A stretch of 64,000 nt of DNA from contig JASXSU010000003.1 in assembly GCA_030674875.1 (NCBI GenBank), positions 846,076 to 910,075 of the forward strand. The letters run 5' to 3'. This DNA comes from Candidatus Endonucleibacter sp. (ex Gigantidas childressi). Lineage in GTDB: Bacteria; Pseudomonadota; Gammaproteobacteria; Pseudomonadales; Endozoicomonadaceae. This document shows, piece by piece, positions 30,666-41,374 of this stretch. Position numbers and translations under genes: made by a program. Under the pieces are notes generated by a model that was given only the letters and a program-made list of their open reading frames with translations, searched no databases and had not been told where the DNA came from. Positions within the stretch are counted from its first letter, which is position 1. Every line of letters starts with the position of its first letter.

Positions 30666-32567
30666 TTACCTGTTTATTGCTGGCTTCTGCCACCACGTCA
30701 TCAAATCTAGGGCAAAAGGCGCAGGCGAGCTGGGGACTTGTATGGTATCTTTATGAACAATGGGCCAGACTGGAAGATACCAAAGAGGTAAGCTGTAGTG
30801 TTGCCAAAGAAGGACTCTATCCATGGCTTTAACATTAGATTGTAACTCGGAAAAAGTATTGACGTCGGCGATTTTCGATGTCAGTTCGTCGAGGATTTGT
30901 AGATCCGCTCCGGAAAGATTTTTCGTGCCGTGCTGATTAACTGTTGCAGACCCCCATTGGCTAGCTTGCTCTGTTCCTGGGCTGGGGGTATGGGGGAATG
31001 TATGCATGATTAGATCAAAATCCTGATTTCTTATGCGTTCTATATATTGAGAGGCGTCCACACTCCTTATATTAAGTTTGATACCGAGGCCTTTGAGGTC
31101 TTGTTGGAAGACTAACAGGCTTTTTTCGTGTTCTGGTAGCATGATCAGAGCTTCCAGTTCTAGTTTTTTTCCGTCTTTATGTTGAATATTATCTTCTACT
31201 TTCCATCCGGCGGATTCCAGTAACTTTAGGGCTGCTTTCTTTTTTTCTCTTGTAGACAAGCTATCGTTGTTGTTTGGGCTGGGAACAATAAATGGTTGTT
31301 TGAATAATTCACTGGGTAGAGAGCTTTTCCATGGGGTAAGTTTCTTCAATTCTTTAGGGTCAGGCAAACCTGTTGCCGCAAGCTGGGTACCAGAAAAATA
31401 GCTATTAGCTCGTTTATACATACCGTGGAATTGGTGATCATTAATCCAGTCGAAATTGAAGGCGTAGCCAAGAGCTTCTCGTACTTTCCTGTCGCGTAGG
31501 ATGGGTCGTCGAGTGTTATAGGTCAGAGTTAGGGTCTGAGGGTTCCCGTTTTTGAGTAGAAGTCTTGTAAATTTGTTTTTCTTTAAAGTACTATCTTTTA
31601 GGCGGTCATTCCATATTCTGGGGTCATCAATCAGTTTAAAGTCATATTGACCTGCGAGGAGTGCTTCTAGGGCGATAGTGTTGTCACGGTAATATTCATA
31701 TTTCAGCCGGTCAAAGTTATAGCGACCTTTGTTGATAGGTAGATCTTTGGCCCAGTAATTTTTTACCCGCTCATAGGTAATGGAGCGTCCTGCTATAATA
31801 TTGGAAGGTTTATAGGGGCCACTGCCAAGAGGAACGTCAAGACCTGGAGATGCAAAGTCTCGATTTTTCCAGAAGTGCTCAGGTAATATAGGCATTTGAC
31901 CTAGAATCAACGGCAATTCTTTATTTTTATTGTTGCTAAAGTGAAAAACAACTCTGTGAGAAGAGGTGACTTCTGCTGTTTCAATTTCACGATAAAAGTT
32001 TTTATAAAAGGCTGAGCCTTTTTTGCGAAGAAGGTCAAAGGAGAACTTAACATCATGGGCAGTAAGTGGAATATCGTCATGAAACCGTGCTTTCGGATTA
32101 ACATGAAAGGCAACCCAATTATTTTTTGGGTCAAGCTCAATTTTTTCTGCAATATATCCGTATTTAGTGAGTGGTTCATCCCATGATCTAGCCAATAACG
32201 TATCATAAATAAGGTTGCTGGCTGCTGCTGCGGTTCCTCTATCGGTGTAGGGGTTGAGAGTGTCAAATGTCCCAATAGCTGCTTGTTTTAGTTCGCCACC
32301 TTTAGGGGCGTCGGGGTTGGTGTAATCGAAATGCGTAAAACCTTTCGAGTATTTTGGGCTGCCATACAAAGTAATGGCGTGTTTGAGTTTAGATTCTTTG
32401 ATATTTTGTACTTTTGCCTTTGCTTTTTTTTTGATAATTTGTACTTTCGTCTTTTCTTTAATGTTTTCTACGTTTTCTACGTTTTCTACGTTTGCTACCT
32501 TTGCTTTTAGTTGGAATGCGAAAAATGTCAGCAAAATGGGGATTAGTTTTATGTATAAATAAGGCAT
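30666..32567 (-). CDS. yejA: YejA-like peptide-binding protein
   Basis: A 633-residue SBP_bac_5 protein with signal peptide (cleavage near QLKAKVA), first gene of the operon. An AGGAG ribosome binding site lies 5 bases before the ATG. Between signal and fold lies a charged linker of about 40 residues with VENVENVEN and KKKAKAKVQN repeats. The domain then begins ITLYGSPKYSKGFTHFDY and PDAPKGGELKQAAIGTFDTLNPY. It is paralogous to the next gene but lacks the C-terminal anchor. It delivers peptides to YejBEF. A gap of about 150 bases with a palindromic repeat separates the two paralogues. Confidence 0.9.
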   Translation of the reverse strand: MPYLYIKLIPILLTFFAFQLKAKVANVENVENVENIKEKTKVQIIKKKAKAKVQNIKESKLKHAITLYGSPKYSKGFTHFDYTNPDAPKGGELKQAAIGTFDTLNPYTDRGTAAAASNLIYDTLLARSWDEPLTKYGYIAEKIELDPKNNWVAFHVNPKARFHDDIPLTAHDVKFSFDLLRKKGSAFYKNFYREIETAEVTSSHRVVFHFSNNKNKELPLILGQMPILPEHFWKNRDFASPGLDVPLGSGPYKPSNIIAGRSITYERVKNYWAKDLPINKGRYNFDRLKYEYYRDNTIALEALLAGQYDFKLIDDPRIWNDRLKDSTLKKNKFTRLLLKNGNPQTLTLTYNTRRPILRDRKVREALGYAFNFDWINDHQFHGMYKRANSYFSGTQLAATGLPDPKELKKLTPWKSSLPSELFKQPFIVPSPNNNDSLSTREKKKAALKLLESAGWKVEDNIQHKDGKKLELEALIMLPEHEKSLLVFQQDLKGLGIKLNIRSVDASQYIERIRNQDFDLIMHTFPHTPSPGTEQASQWGSATVNQHGTKNLSGADLQILDELTSKIADVNTFSELQSNVKAMDRVLLWQHYSLPLWYLPVWPIVHKDTIQVPSSPAPFALDLMTWWQKPAINR

Positions 32568-32839
32568 TTATGCTCCTAGCATAGAGTCTTAATGAAGTGT
32601 TGTAGTGTACGTCAAGTAGTGCGATACCTACTCACACCTTCAAAGGAGTATACAGAGTAGGAGTATATATCAATTATGCTAGGTTTGGTCATTTTTTAGT
32701 TTTGCACTCTACAATTCGTGTTGCGAAAGGGTGTTGAAAGTTGTTCGTCTTGAGCATAGAAAGACTGCAGTGGTTGGCTAAATTAAGGTGTATGCCTGTT
32801 GGTGTGGGTGGGTTAAAGCAGTTGATAATGGGTTGACAG

Positions 32840-34456
32840 TTATTCATACGCCCTTGCTACGTCAACGAAAAGCGTTAATTTCTGACCAGGATGAATGTAC
32901 TTGTTGTTAAGTATATTCCAGTCTTTAATTTCATTGATGCCAATATTGAATTTATCGGCAATAAGGGATAGGGAGTCGCCAGATCGTACTTTGTAGCGGA
33001 CTTTGCGGACGACTTTATTATTGTTGGGAGATTGAACCCAAACAGACAGTTGCTGATTAATTACAAGGAGATTTTTTGGTGAAATATTGTTCCAGCGAGC
33101 AAGTTGACTGATATCTACGTTATATTTTTTGGAGATGCTCCAAAAGCTGTCACCGGGCTTAACGAGATAGGTGTATTTTTGTCGACCGCTGATAGTCCGG
33201 TTTTGTTGGAATAATTCTCGCTGATTGATTGTAAGCTTGTAGTCTCCTGCATTTTTTGCAGGTTTAGGGATTAATAGAGGCTGACCAATAACAATTATGT
33301 TTGAGTCTAGGTTGTTTGCTGCAGAGATTAGGTCTATTTGTGAGTTGAATTTTTTAGCTAGTTTGTTCAGATTATCACCAGATTTAACGGTGTAACGCTG
33401 CCACTGGATTCGTTTGTCGGATGGTAATTCGCTAAGTCGTCTTTTAAATATCTGAGTCTTGTTGACTGGGATAGCTAAGTAATATGGTCCTTTCGGTGGA
33501 GTTGACCATCTGTTTAATCCCGGGTTGAGTTTGTATAGCTCATCCATAGACAGGTCTGCTAGTTTTGCTGCCCTAGCCATATCTAGTTGGCCTTTGATAT
33601 CAACTGATTCAAAAGAGGGTTGATTGGGGATAGACGGTAGTTTGATGCCATATAGTTCTGGGTTTTTAATTACTTGCCCTAAAGCAATTAGTTTTTGAAC
33701 ATAATTTGTTGTTTCTTTAGGTAAATCCAGACTCCAGAAGTCTGTTGCTGCTCCCTTTTTGATGTTTTTTTGTAAAGCACGTTGTACGCGTCCTGGTCCG
33801 GAATTATAGGCTGCTAGTGCCAGCTCCCAGTTATTAAACCTTTTGTAAAGGGACTGCATATAGTTAAGAGCCATTTCTGTTGCTGCCACAATATCCCTGC
33901 GGCCATCGTACCACCACGTTGACTCAAGACCGAAGTGTTTGCCGGTAGTAGGCATGATTTGCCAGAGGCCGGAGGCACCGGCGTGTGAATAAGCAAAAGG
34001 ATCAAAGTCGCTTTCGACTATGGGCAGCAGCGCTATTTCTAGAGGTAGTCCTTTGGCCTCAGTTTCTTCAATAATATGATAGAGATAAGGTGCTGCCCTG
34101 ATTGAAATTGCATTAAAGTAACTTTGGTTGTTTTTATACCAAGCAAGCTTTATTTTAATCTGCTGGTTAGTTTTGTTGAGATCCATGGCAAGTCCATTCT
34201 GAATGCGTTGCCATACATCCGTTATATGTTGTTTTTTTCGGAGGTTTTTGGATGTTAGTGTTGTTTGTCCTTTCTGGTTGTTTTTGATAACCTGTATGCT
34301 GGAAGTATCTGCATTGTATTTATTTGCTGGATCCTTTTCTTGTAGAAATGATGGATTTTGACATCCTACCAGCATAAAAGTTAGGGTGGCAGCAGCCAGT
34401 ATCAGTAGTTGCTTGACTAAGGGGGATATAGCTTTTGTAAGGAAAATTGGAAGCAT
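32840..34456 (-). CDS. mltD: Membrane-bound lytic murein transglycosylase D
   Basis: A 538-residue lipoprotein. The signal ends in the lipobox LVGC (Cys32). A SLT (family 1A-like) domain follows, with catalytic E148 in PIVESDFDPFAYSHAGASGLWQIMP and the AYNSGPGRVQRA motif. Three LysM peptidoglycan-binding repeats complete it, around residues 350, 433 and 488 (VKSGDNLNKLAKKF, VKPGDSFWSISKKY, VRSGDSLSLIADKF). It cleaves glycan strands leaving 1,6-anhydroMurNAc ends. Its position near gloB and rnhA/dnaQ is the usual gammaproteobacterial order, widened here by an IS remnant. Confidence 0.93.
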   Translation of the reverse strand: MLPIFLTKAISPLVKQLLILAAATLTFMLVGCQNPSFLQEKDPANKYNADTSSIQVIKNNQKGQTTLTSKNLRKKQHITDVWQRIQNGLAMDLNKTNQQIKIKLAWYKNNQSYFNAISIRAAPYLYHIIEETEAKGLPLEIALLPIVESDFDPFAYSHAGASGLWQIMPTTGKHFGLESTWWYDGRRDIVAATEMALNYMQSLYKRFNNWELALAAYNSGPGRVQRALQKNIKKGAATDFWSLDLPKETTNYVQKLIALGQVIKNPELYGIKLPSIPNQPSFESVDIKGQLDMARAAKLADLSMDELYKLNPGLNRWSTPPKGPYYLAIPVNKTQIFKRRLSELPSDKRIQWQRYTVKSGDNLNKLAKKFNSQIDLISAANNLDSNIIVIGQPLLIPKPAKNAGDYKLTINQRELFQQNRTISGRQKYTYLVKPGDSFWSISKKYNVDISQLARWNNISPKNLLVINQQLSVWVQSPNNNKVVRKVRYKVRSGDSLSLIADKFNIGINEIKDWNILNNKYIHPGQKLTLFVDVARAYE

Positions 34457-34498
34457 GAATTCTTATCTAAACGTTTATCTAGTAGGTGACTATAACAT

Positions 34499-35549
34499 TG
34501 ACACCTCAGTATAGCCAATGACTTTGGTCACGGTAATTGAATTTTCTAAGTTTTGTCAGCCATTACTAAGCTTTCTAAGGCTCTTAATATCAAATCATTT
34601 GTTTTATACACTGATTTTAATACTTCGGACTGATTTTTAACGTACCTATCCTGTATAACATGGTTTTGACACATCATAGAGCACCAAAAACTTAGTACCT
34701 TTACGAATGTTCGCAGCAATAGCGGCCAGCCCATAAATTGTCGCATTTTTGGCAAGGCCCATGAACCGAGTTCTGGCAAGTCCGTAGTGTCTTTTATAGA
34801 TGGCAAAAAGACGCTCACCACCAGCCCGTTTTACGGCTATTTCTTTGTTACGAGTTCTATCTTCTTTCAATAGAGACTTTCCTCTGTAGCCCTTACGTTG
34901 AACTTTATCTTTAATACCTAGCTGCGCTAATTTTTCTCGTGTCTGCTCAGAGCTGTAAGAGGAATCCGCATACAGTGCCGTTTCATCCCCCCGTAGCAGG
35001 GTATCACGTTCCTGAGAATCATGAACATTGCCAGGCGTTACGCTTTGCCTATGAATAAAGTCATCTGCATCGACACCGGTACGAACGGAAAAACCATAGG
35101 TGCTTTTTTTGTTACCACGACTGTCATTCTTAACGTGCCAGCTCGCTTCAGGATCTTTTGTCGGTTTTCCGCTTTTGTCGTGGTCCGAACCTGATCGCGC
35201 TGCCTCTATCGGTGTAGCATCAATGATATTAATGCGACCTTCGCTCATTATGATGTTTTTGGCTTCAATCTGACGATTAATCTCTGGCAATAATTGATCC
35301 CACAGACGGTGTTCGACAAGTCGTGTTCGAAAGCGTCCCAAGGTGGAGGCTTAAGGAACTGCTCCACCAAGTTCAAGGTGACAAAATTTACAAAACAGAA
35401 GATCTCTATACCCAAAGCATTTCAAATTGCTACTAGGCAACAAGTAAGCGAATCCCCGTGAGCCTACGAGTAGTAGGTTATCGGGGTGAGCGAACACAGC
35501 CAACAACGTAGCAACTTGAAAGGCGACGGGTATATACCTGTTTTTCATG
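34499..35549 (-). mobile_element. IS5-family element B, 5'-truncated copy
   Basis: The DDE transposase is open from about 35341 to 34646 (GRINIIDATPIEA, YGFSVRTGVDADDFI, YADSSYSSEQTREKL, to KPCYTG). N-terminal sequence resumes only as RDLLFCKFCHLELGGAVP next to the TA element, and everything 5' of the element is missing. The right end reads CTGAGGTGTC. It lies between mltD and gloB. Confidence 0.82.
35409..35532. repeat. 124-bp TA-flanked miniature element, copy 5 (in IS5-B)
   Basis: On the minus strand it starts TACCCGTCGCC and is followed by TA-GAGATCTTC. The insertion point equals that of the copy at 62370, where upstream coding sequence survives and gives AQCLYRD after removal. Confidence 0.88.
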
Positions 35550-35712
35550 AAGGTGTGAGTAGGGGGCTAGCGAAGCTTTGCCACAACTCCAATAACAGCA
35601 AAGCATTGGTGGGGTGAGGTAGTCAGAAACCTCACGTTATTAATGGTAACGAATATAAGCACAGAGTATCCAGATCTCTCTAAAATGAAACGATAGCAAA
35701 GATGCTGTTGAC

Positions 35713-36501
35713 TCAAAAGTTATCTTTCATTGTTCGAATTGCACTAAATATGGCTGAAGGATTATTTTCAGTGGCTGCTGCACTGAGAGAGTGTTTTTGA
35801 GTGGCACAGTTAATTATAGAGGGTTGGCGGGTTCTCATAAACGGATTGATTTTTTTTTCAAGGGCAATAGTTGAGGGAAGGGAGGGGGTGTTTTGTTGCC
35901 GTAGGGTGTCTACTTCTTTGATATAGGCTTGTAAGTCTGTGTTTGCGGGGTCAATAGTGATAGCAAAGGCGAGATTGCTACTGGTATATTCATGGGCACA
36001 ATATACTTGGGTTTCGTCTGGAAGGACGGCAAACTTGTCTAGTGATGCTTGCATTTGTACTGCTGTTCCTTCAAAAAGGCGGCCACATCCGCCGGAAAAA
36101 AGTGTATCGCCACAAAAAAGCATTGGAGCTCTTTTATTGTCTTCGGCGACAAAATAAGAAATATGGTCAAGAGTATGGCCTGGAGTTGTAATAACCTGAA
36201 ATGAATGACCCAATACAGGCACCTTATCTCCTTCTTTTACTGGAGTAGTAACGTTTTCTATTACCGGGTTATCGGGACTATACACTGAAATAGGATGTTG
36301 GCTTATAAGGCTTTTTACTCCTCCGGTGTGATCAGGATGATGGTGGGTAATGAGGATGCCAGCTAGCTTTAGGTTTGTTTCTTCCATGAACTGTACCACC
36401 GGCTTATGATCACCGGGATCCACTACATATAGGTGGGTTTTGTTGTGAATAGCCCATATATAGTTGTCTGAGAACGCTGGAATGGCGGTAACGATCAGCA
36501 T
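35713..36501 (-). CDS. gloB: Hydroxyacylglutathione hydrolase (glyoxalase II)
   Basis: A 262-residue metallo-beta-lactamase-fold enzyme of normal length. The di-metal motif is THHHPDHTGG. Other metal ligands appear in TTPGHTLDH, the conserved FCGDTLFSGGCGRLFEG and YCAHEYTSSNLAFA. The C-terminal HAGH domain includes NPFMRTRQPSI. It hydrolyses S-D-lactoylglutathione to D-lactate and glutathione, the last step of methylglyoxal detoxification. It is divergently placed from the methyltransferase/rnhA pair. Confidence 0.95.
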   Translation of the reverse strand: MLIVTAIPAFSDNYIWAIHNKTHLYVVDPGDHKPVVQFMEETNLKLAGILITHHHPDHTGGVKSLISQHPISVYSPDNPVIENVTTPVKEGDKVPVLGHSFQVITTPGHTLDHISYFVAEDNKRAPMLFCGDTLFSGGCGRLFEGTAVQMQASLDKFAVLPDETQVYCAHEYTSSNLAFAITIDPANTDLQAYIKEVDTLRQQNTPSLPSTIALEKKINPFMRTRQPSIINCATQKHSLSAAATENNPSAIFSAIRTMKDNF

Positions 36502-36780
36502 GATTGATATCCCTGTAGAAAAAGATTTACTATTCTCCTGATTTAGGTGATCTTGACAACTGTCTATTTAGGGAGGCATTCATAATTTATTGAAGATACC
36601 CAAAAATAGCCTTTGGAGAGTTACACTCGTTACCCTAGAAGCTGTGAGTGTGTTGACTGCTATCATTCGTCCTAATTAGTTGCTATCTGTGGCTGGTGGG
36701 TGTGCTCGTTTGTCGTCTAGTTAACCTTCAATGGTTACGGGATGCATATGCTGGTATAAACTGAGAGTTGCTGATTACTC

Positions 36781-37572
36781 ATGTTGGGATATTTTCAAGC
36801 GTTGAATTTTGCCGAGAAATCACAGAGGCTTAGGAATTGGTTTGACTCTTCTGGTGGAGTATCCATTTTGAAGGCCGAACAGCGTTCCCTTGATTGCACG
36901 CTACAAAGAATATTTGGGTACTATGCCTGCCAAGTAAGTGTTGCGGAAGGCTTGGATATGCTTGATAACTGTCCAGTGGGGTATCACTTTAGCTTGATAG
37001 ACACGCCGACGGAGTCGAACTGCTTATCAGCCATTGCCTGTGATGCTAATTTTTGGCCTATTAACCCTGGCAGTCTTGACCTTATATTGTTACACCATGT
37101 TCTTGATATAGCTGATAGCCCTCATCGCCTGCTCATTGAAGCAGCGAAGAGTATTATGCCAGAAGGAAAGTTAGTTGTTTTAGGTTTTAACCCTTGTAGT
37201 CTCAGTGGTGTTGGTAGCTGGCTTATTCCTGAGAGAATAAAGGCCTTTAAAGGTGTAAAGTTTATTAACACTCGTCGTTTAAGAGACTGGTTAAATTTAT
37301 TGGGTTTTAATATTGAGCAGATCACCTATGGTTCTTATGTCAACCCTCTAGGTAGTTTTTTTAAAAAAGATTCTGAGGAGGTTATTGAAAAGCATTGTGC
37401 GCAGTGGCGACTGCCTTTTGGTTCTTTTTATAGCATACTGGCAACTAAAGAGGCGCACTGTATGACGTCTGTTAGGCAATCTTGGCTTAAGGTCGGAAAT
37501 AACATGATGGGGCAGCCAGTTGCCAGATCCCGAGCTAATTGTTTTGGAGAGAATATTGAGTCAGCTCGTTGA
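36781..37572 (+). CDS. SAM-dependent methyltransferase-like protein (gloB-rnhA neighbour)
   Basis: A 263-residue class I methyltransferase-fold protein. [40 protein letters not shown] is the typical post-II/post-III segment of Methyltransf_11, and [20 protein letters not shown] follows. The N-terminal motif I is weak (no clear GxGxG), as in the YafS-like proteins that sit between gloB and rnhA in many gammaproteobacteria. The substrate is unknown. Its end overlaps the rnhA coding region. Confidence 0.85.
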   Translation: MLGYFQALNFAEKSQRLRNWFDSSGGVSILKAEQRSLDCTLQRIFGYYACQVSVAEGLDMLDNCPVGYHFSLIDTPTESNCLSAIACDANFWPINPGSLDLILLHHVLDIADSPHRLLIEAAKSIMPEGKLVVLGFNPCSLSGVGSWLIPERIKAFKGVKFINTRRLRDWLNLLGFNIEQITYGSYVNPLGSFFKKDSEEVIEKHCAQWRLPFGSFYSILATKEAHCMTSVRQSWLKVGNNMMGQPVARSRANCFGENIESAR

Positions 37573-38008
37573 GCTTTTTACTGATGGTGCATGTAAGGGC
37601 AATCCTGGTCCTGGAGGTTGGGGAGCGTTGTTACGTTATGGTAAGGTTGAGAAAGAACTTTATGGTGGCGAAGAAATGACCACCAACAACCGTATGGAGC
37701 TTCAGGCTGCTATAAAAGGTTTAAGCGCTCTGACTAGGGCCTGTAAGGTTCGTGTAACAACAGACTCTCAGTATGTAAAACAGGGTATAACCACGTGGTT
37801 ATCCAGTTGGAAGATTAAAAACTGGAAAACTGCCGCTGGGAAAGTAGTGAAAAATCAGGATTTATGGGTGCTTCTTGATGAACAGAATCAAAAACACCAA
37901 ATAGAATGGTGTTGGGTAAAAGGGCATGCAGGGCATTATGAGAATGAAGTGGCGGACGCTTTAGCATGTAGAGGAGCGGAAGAATTTTTGCCTGATAATC
38001 TAAAGTGA
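37556..38008 (+). CDS. rnhA: Ribonuclease HI
   Basis: About 150 residues with the RNase HI active-site residues: D in [20 protein letters not shown] in [11 protein letters not shown] in TTDSQYV and the final D in NEVADALA. It removes RNA from RNA-DNA hybrids. I place the start at TTG 37556 ([11 protein letters not shown]). That matches the family N-terminus and has GGAGAG 6-7 bases upstream, giving a 17-base overlap with the methyltransferase. A TTG at 37520 would give a longer, atypical N-terminus. Confidence 0.93.
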   Translation: MSQLVELFTDGACKGNPGPGGWGALLRYGKVEKELYGGEEMTTNNRMELQAAIKGLSALTRACKVRVTTDSQYVKQGITTWLSSWKIKNWKTAAGKVVKNQDLWVLLDEQNQKHQIEWCWVKGHAGHYENEVADALACRGAEEFLPDNLK

Positions 38009-38249
38009 TAACAGTGCCATACTCACTGTATTTAAAAATGCCATGTGTTAGTCGCATTCCATTAACTTCTGCTGTTTATCCAGCTATCTTAATTTATAGG
38101 TTTTGTAGCCACTCCTCTTGAAGATGTGGGGTTATTGACTGCTGTTTTTCATCCCAACAACCTGCCCGTAGACTCATGTGGGGGGTCGTTTCTTTTTCGG
38201 CAACTCACACCTTCAATAGTACTTGGTATAATGTTCAGAAGGATTTTTT
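38009..38249. repeat. rnhA-dnaQ gap with palindromic repeat
   Basis: Contains CCTCTTGAAGATGTGGGG near 38115 and CTCACACCTTCAATAGTACTTGGTATA at 38205-38231, inverted arms of the diverged palindromic family. The right arm runs into the dnaQ promoter/leader. dnaQ has an AGAAGGA ribosome binding site. Confidence 0.45.
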
Positions 38250-38960
38250 ATGAAACAGATTGTTCTTGATACAGAAACCACGGGTATTTCTCCTAAAGAT
38301 GGGCATCGTATTGTGGAAATTGGTTGTGTGGAGGTGATTGATAGAAAAATTACCGGTAACCACTACCATGTCTATATTAATCCAGAGTGTGTTATGGGTG
38401 AGGAGGTCATGAAAATTCATGGTATAACCAATGAGTTTTTGCAAGACAAGCCATTATTTTCTGATATTGCCGACGAATTCTTTGAGTTTATCAAAGGTTT
38501 TGAACTGATTATTCATAATGCACCCTTCGATTTAGGGTTTATTAATCATGAATTCAAACTGCTTAGTGGCAAGAATGAAAAGATTGAGGATTACTGTTCT
38601 ATAACGGATACTCTGGTTATGGCTAGGAGTAAAAATCCTGGTCAAAAGAATAATCTGGATGCTCTTTGTAAGCGTTATCAGATCAATAATGCTTCCAGAA
38701 CCTTTCATGGGGCGTTGTTAGATTCGCAAATTCTAGCAGAAGTTTATTTGGCTATGACCGGAGGGCAGAGATTGTTGTCTCTGGGGGGGGAGGATGAAAA
38801 AGAGTTTGGAGATAATAGCTCTATGATTAGAAGGCTGTCACCTGATCGTCGTCCATGTAAAATTATAAAACCTGCTCAGGATGAGTTGGAAAGGCATCAA
38901 AAAAAATTAGCTACCATCAATGGTAAAGCTGGTACTTGTCTCTGGCCTGAGGATATATAA
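38250..38960 (+). CDS. dnaQ: DNA polymerase III epsilon subunit (proofreading exonuclease)
   Basis: A 236-residue DnaQ of normal length. Exo I is D7-T-E9 in VLDTETTG, Exo II is NAPFDLGFINHEF and Exo IIIe is HGALLDSQILAEVYL with its histidine and aspartate. The C-terminal tail that binds the alpha subunit is present. It removes misinserted bases during replication. The rnhA-dnaQ adjacency is classical, although here they run in the same direction rather than divergently as in E. coli. Confidence 0.95.
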   Translation: MKQIVLDTETTGISPKDGHRIVEIGCVEVIDRKITGNHYHVYINPECVMGEEVMKIHGITNEFLQDKPLFSDIADEFFEFIKGFELIIHNAPFDLGFINHEFKLLSGKNEKIEDYCSITDTLVMARSKNPGQKNNLDALCKRYQINNASRTFHGALLDSQILAEVYLAMTGGQRLLSLGGEDEKEFGDNSSMIRRLSPDRRPCKIIKPAQDELERHQKKLATINGKAGTCLWPEDI

Positions 38961-39238
38961 ACATGGGATATGCACTTGATGGATGAAGGAGGTGGTATGA
39001 GGATTTGCCCATAGCTTCAATTGAAGCTGTGGAAGGTCGGTCAGATAGAGGTGAAGCGAGCATTGATGCGGCTTAATTCTAGGCCAAGAAAAGATTTGAA
39101 TTTCAAAACACCGCCCTGATAATGGGTGAACACAGGCTGCGTTAGCAGCTTAAGCTGAGATGCGTTTGTAATTTGAATCAGCGGTTTGATCTAAAGAGAC
39201 TATTCCAGCCAACAAAGAAAAGATGAGAAGAGGTTAAA

Positions 39239-40699
39239 GTGGTAAAAAAAAAGACACTAACCAATAACGTAGGTGCTCCTGTTGCTGACAACCAAAACGT
39301 TTTGACAGCTGGACCACGTGGCCCTCAGTTACTACAAGATGTTTGGTTTTTGGAAAAGATTGCTCATTTTGATCGTGAGGTTATTCCCGAGCGGAGAATG
39401 CACGCCAAAGGCTCCGGAGCTTATGGTACATTTACCGTTACCCATGACATTACTAAATATACCAAAGCAAAAATATTTTCAGATATTGGCAAGAAAACTG
39501 ATTTATTTGTCCGTTTTTCAACTGTTGCGGGAGAGCGCGGTGCAGCAGATGCTGAACGAGATATCCGCGGGTTTGCCATTAAATTTTACACTGAAGAAGG
39601 GAACTGGGATCTGGTCGGTAATAATACACCAGTCTTTTTTCTCCGTGATCCACTAAAGTTCCCTGATCTCAATCATGCCGTTAAACGTGATCCACGAACG
39701 AACCTTCGCAGCACAAAAAACAATTGGGATTTTTGGACATTACTACCCGAAGCATTACATCAGATCACTATTACAATGAGTGATAGAGGAATTCCTGCTT
39801 CTTACCGGCATATGCACGGGTTTGGGAGTCATACTTTCAGCTTGATCAATTCAGACAATAACCGGTTTTGGGTTAAATTTCATTTGCACACTCAACAAGG
39901 CATTAAAAACCTGGCCGATGATGAGTCTGAAACAATTATTGGAAAATGCAGGGAAAGCCATCAACGTGACTTATACGAGGCTATTGAGAGAGGTGACTAC
40001 CCAGAATGGCACATGAAAATTCAAGTAATGACAGAAGAAGAGGCAACAAAATTCCCATTTAATCCATTTGACCTAACTAAAGTCTGGCCGTACAAAAAAC
40101 ATCCACTCATTAATGTGGGCGTACTTCAATTAAATAAAAACCCAGAAAATTATTTTGCTGAAGTAGAGCAGTCTGCATTTAATCCAGCAAATATTGTTCC
40201 AGGTATTAGTTTTTCACCAGATAAAATGTTGCAGGGAAGGCTTTTTTCATACGGAGACGCTCAGCGCTACCGACTCGGGGTCAACCACCATCTTATACCT
40301 ACAAATCAGGCTCGTTGCCCAGTCAACACTTTCCACCGCGACGGTGCCATGCGAGTTGACGGTAACTATGGAGGTACCATAGGCTATGAACCCAACAGCC
40401 AGAACGAGTGGCAGGAACAACCTGACTTTAAAGAACCTCCTTTAAGCATTCAGGGTGCCTCAGATCATTGGAGCCATCACAAAGATGATGATGACTACTA
40501 TTCACAGCCCGGCGATCTGTTTCGATTAATGACTCCCACCCAACAAAAAACCCTCTTTGAAAATACCGCCAGGGCAATAAGAGATGCTCCTAAAGAGATT
40601 CAAATACGTCATATTAGTAACTGCATAAAAGCAGATAAGGAATATGGTAAAGGTGTAGCCAACGCTTTAGACATTTCTATAGATGAAATATTAAAGTAG
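39239..40699 (+). CDS. katA: Monofunctional haem catalase
   Basis: A 486-residue small-subunit catalase. Catalytic H55 ([12 protein letters not shown]) and N128 ([12 protein letters not shown]) are present, and the proximal haem tyrosine lies in [14 protein letters not shown]. It begins at GTG 39239 with GAAGAGG about 7 bases upstream. It converts hydrogen peroxide to water and oxygen in the cytosol. A gap of about 280 bases before it has no gene; OxyR control is common in the family but I cannot point to a site. Confidence 0.93.
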   Translation: MVKKKTLTNNVGAPVADNQNVLTAGPRGPQLLQDVWFLEKIAHFDREVIPERRMHAKGSGAYGTFTVTHDITKYTKAKIFSDIGKKTDLFVRFSTVAGERGAADAERDIRGFAIKFYTEEGNWDLVGNNTPVFFLRDPLKFPDLNHAVKRDPRTNLRSTKNNWDFWTLLPEALHQITITMSDRGIPASYRHMHGFGSHTFSLINSDNNRFWVKFHLHTQQGIKNLADDESETIIGKCRESHQRDLYEAIERGDYPEWHMKIQVMTEEEATKFPFNPFDLTKVWPYKKHPLINVGVLQLNKNPENYFAEVEQSAFNPANIVPGISFSPDKMLQGRLFSYGDAQRYRLGVNHHLIPTNQARCPVNTFHRDGAMRVDGNYGGTIGYEPNSQNEWQEQPDFKEPPLSIQGASDHWSHHKDDDDYYSQPGDLFRLMTPTQQKTLFENTARAIRDAPKEIQIRHISNCIKADKEYGKGVANALDISIDEILK

Positions 40700-40989
40700 A
40701 AGTGCATACTCGAAAAGACGAAGAAAACACCACATAACAAGCTGCTCTAGCGATTTTTGGGCCTTGGACTATCCTAACCACCCAAAAATCGTAAAACTTA
40801 TCGTTACACATTTCAAGGAATCCGCGTTTTGTGGAGATCGTTATATGAATACGGTTGATGGTTTTTTTGGGAATATTCCCCCATAATGTCCTAAAATCTC
40901 CCATTCCGTGAGTTATCTTAGCGAAAACCTCTTTTTGGCCCTTCAGTTCAGTAAAAGTAGATCCATCATGCTTTCTAACGGACATGCGC

Positions 40990-41227
40990 TCATTTAAATA
41001 CAGATATCTACTTTGCCAAGCCTTATGCTAGTTATCAGCGGGGAGCTAACGAAAATACCAATGGCATCGTTCGGAGAGCCTGGCCTAAAAAAATGGCGTT
41101 GAGTCATCTGACAGAAGACGATGTGTGGACAATGGAAATGTTGATCAATACCATGTCTAGGAAGGTTTTAGGAGGATGGACACCACTCGAAGTTTACACA
41201 GGACAGCCGATTGCACTTATTTCTTGA
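40990..41227 (+). pseudogene. IS30-family element A, C-terminal fragment
   Basis: Encodes DIYFAKPYASYQRGANENTNGIVRRAWPKKMALSHL to VYTGQPIALIS, the last 80 or so residues of the element-A transposase. The rest is absent. A minus-strand open frame over 40677-40985 beside it has no recognisable family and I leave it out. Confidence 0.75.
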
Positions 41228-41374
41228 ATCCAGCTTTTTATGTTTTTGCAGGAGAAATTAGATAATTAATTTAATGTAATATGTGGGTGTCTCATATTTA
41301 ATGAGCCTGATGCTGGTACATTTCTCATACCTCCTGAAGTAATCTTGGTTGCCTGAGCTGGGTGACTTATTTAC

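Noticed and set aside
40677-40985. 102-residue minus-strand frame after katA
   Set aside because: Overlaps the katA end, has no recognisable family, and lies next to an IS30 fragment; probably a chance frame.
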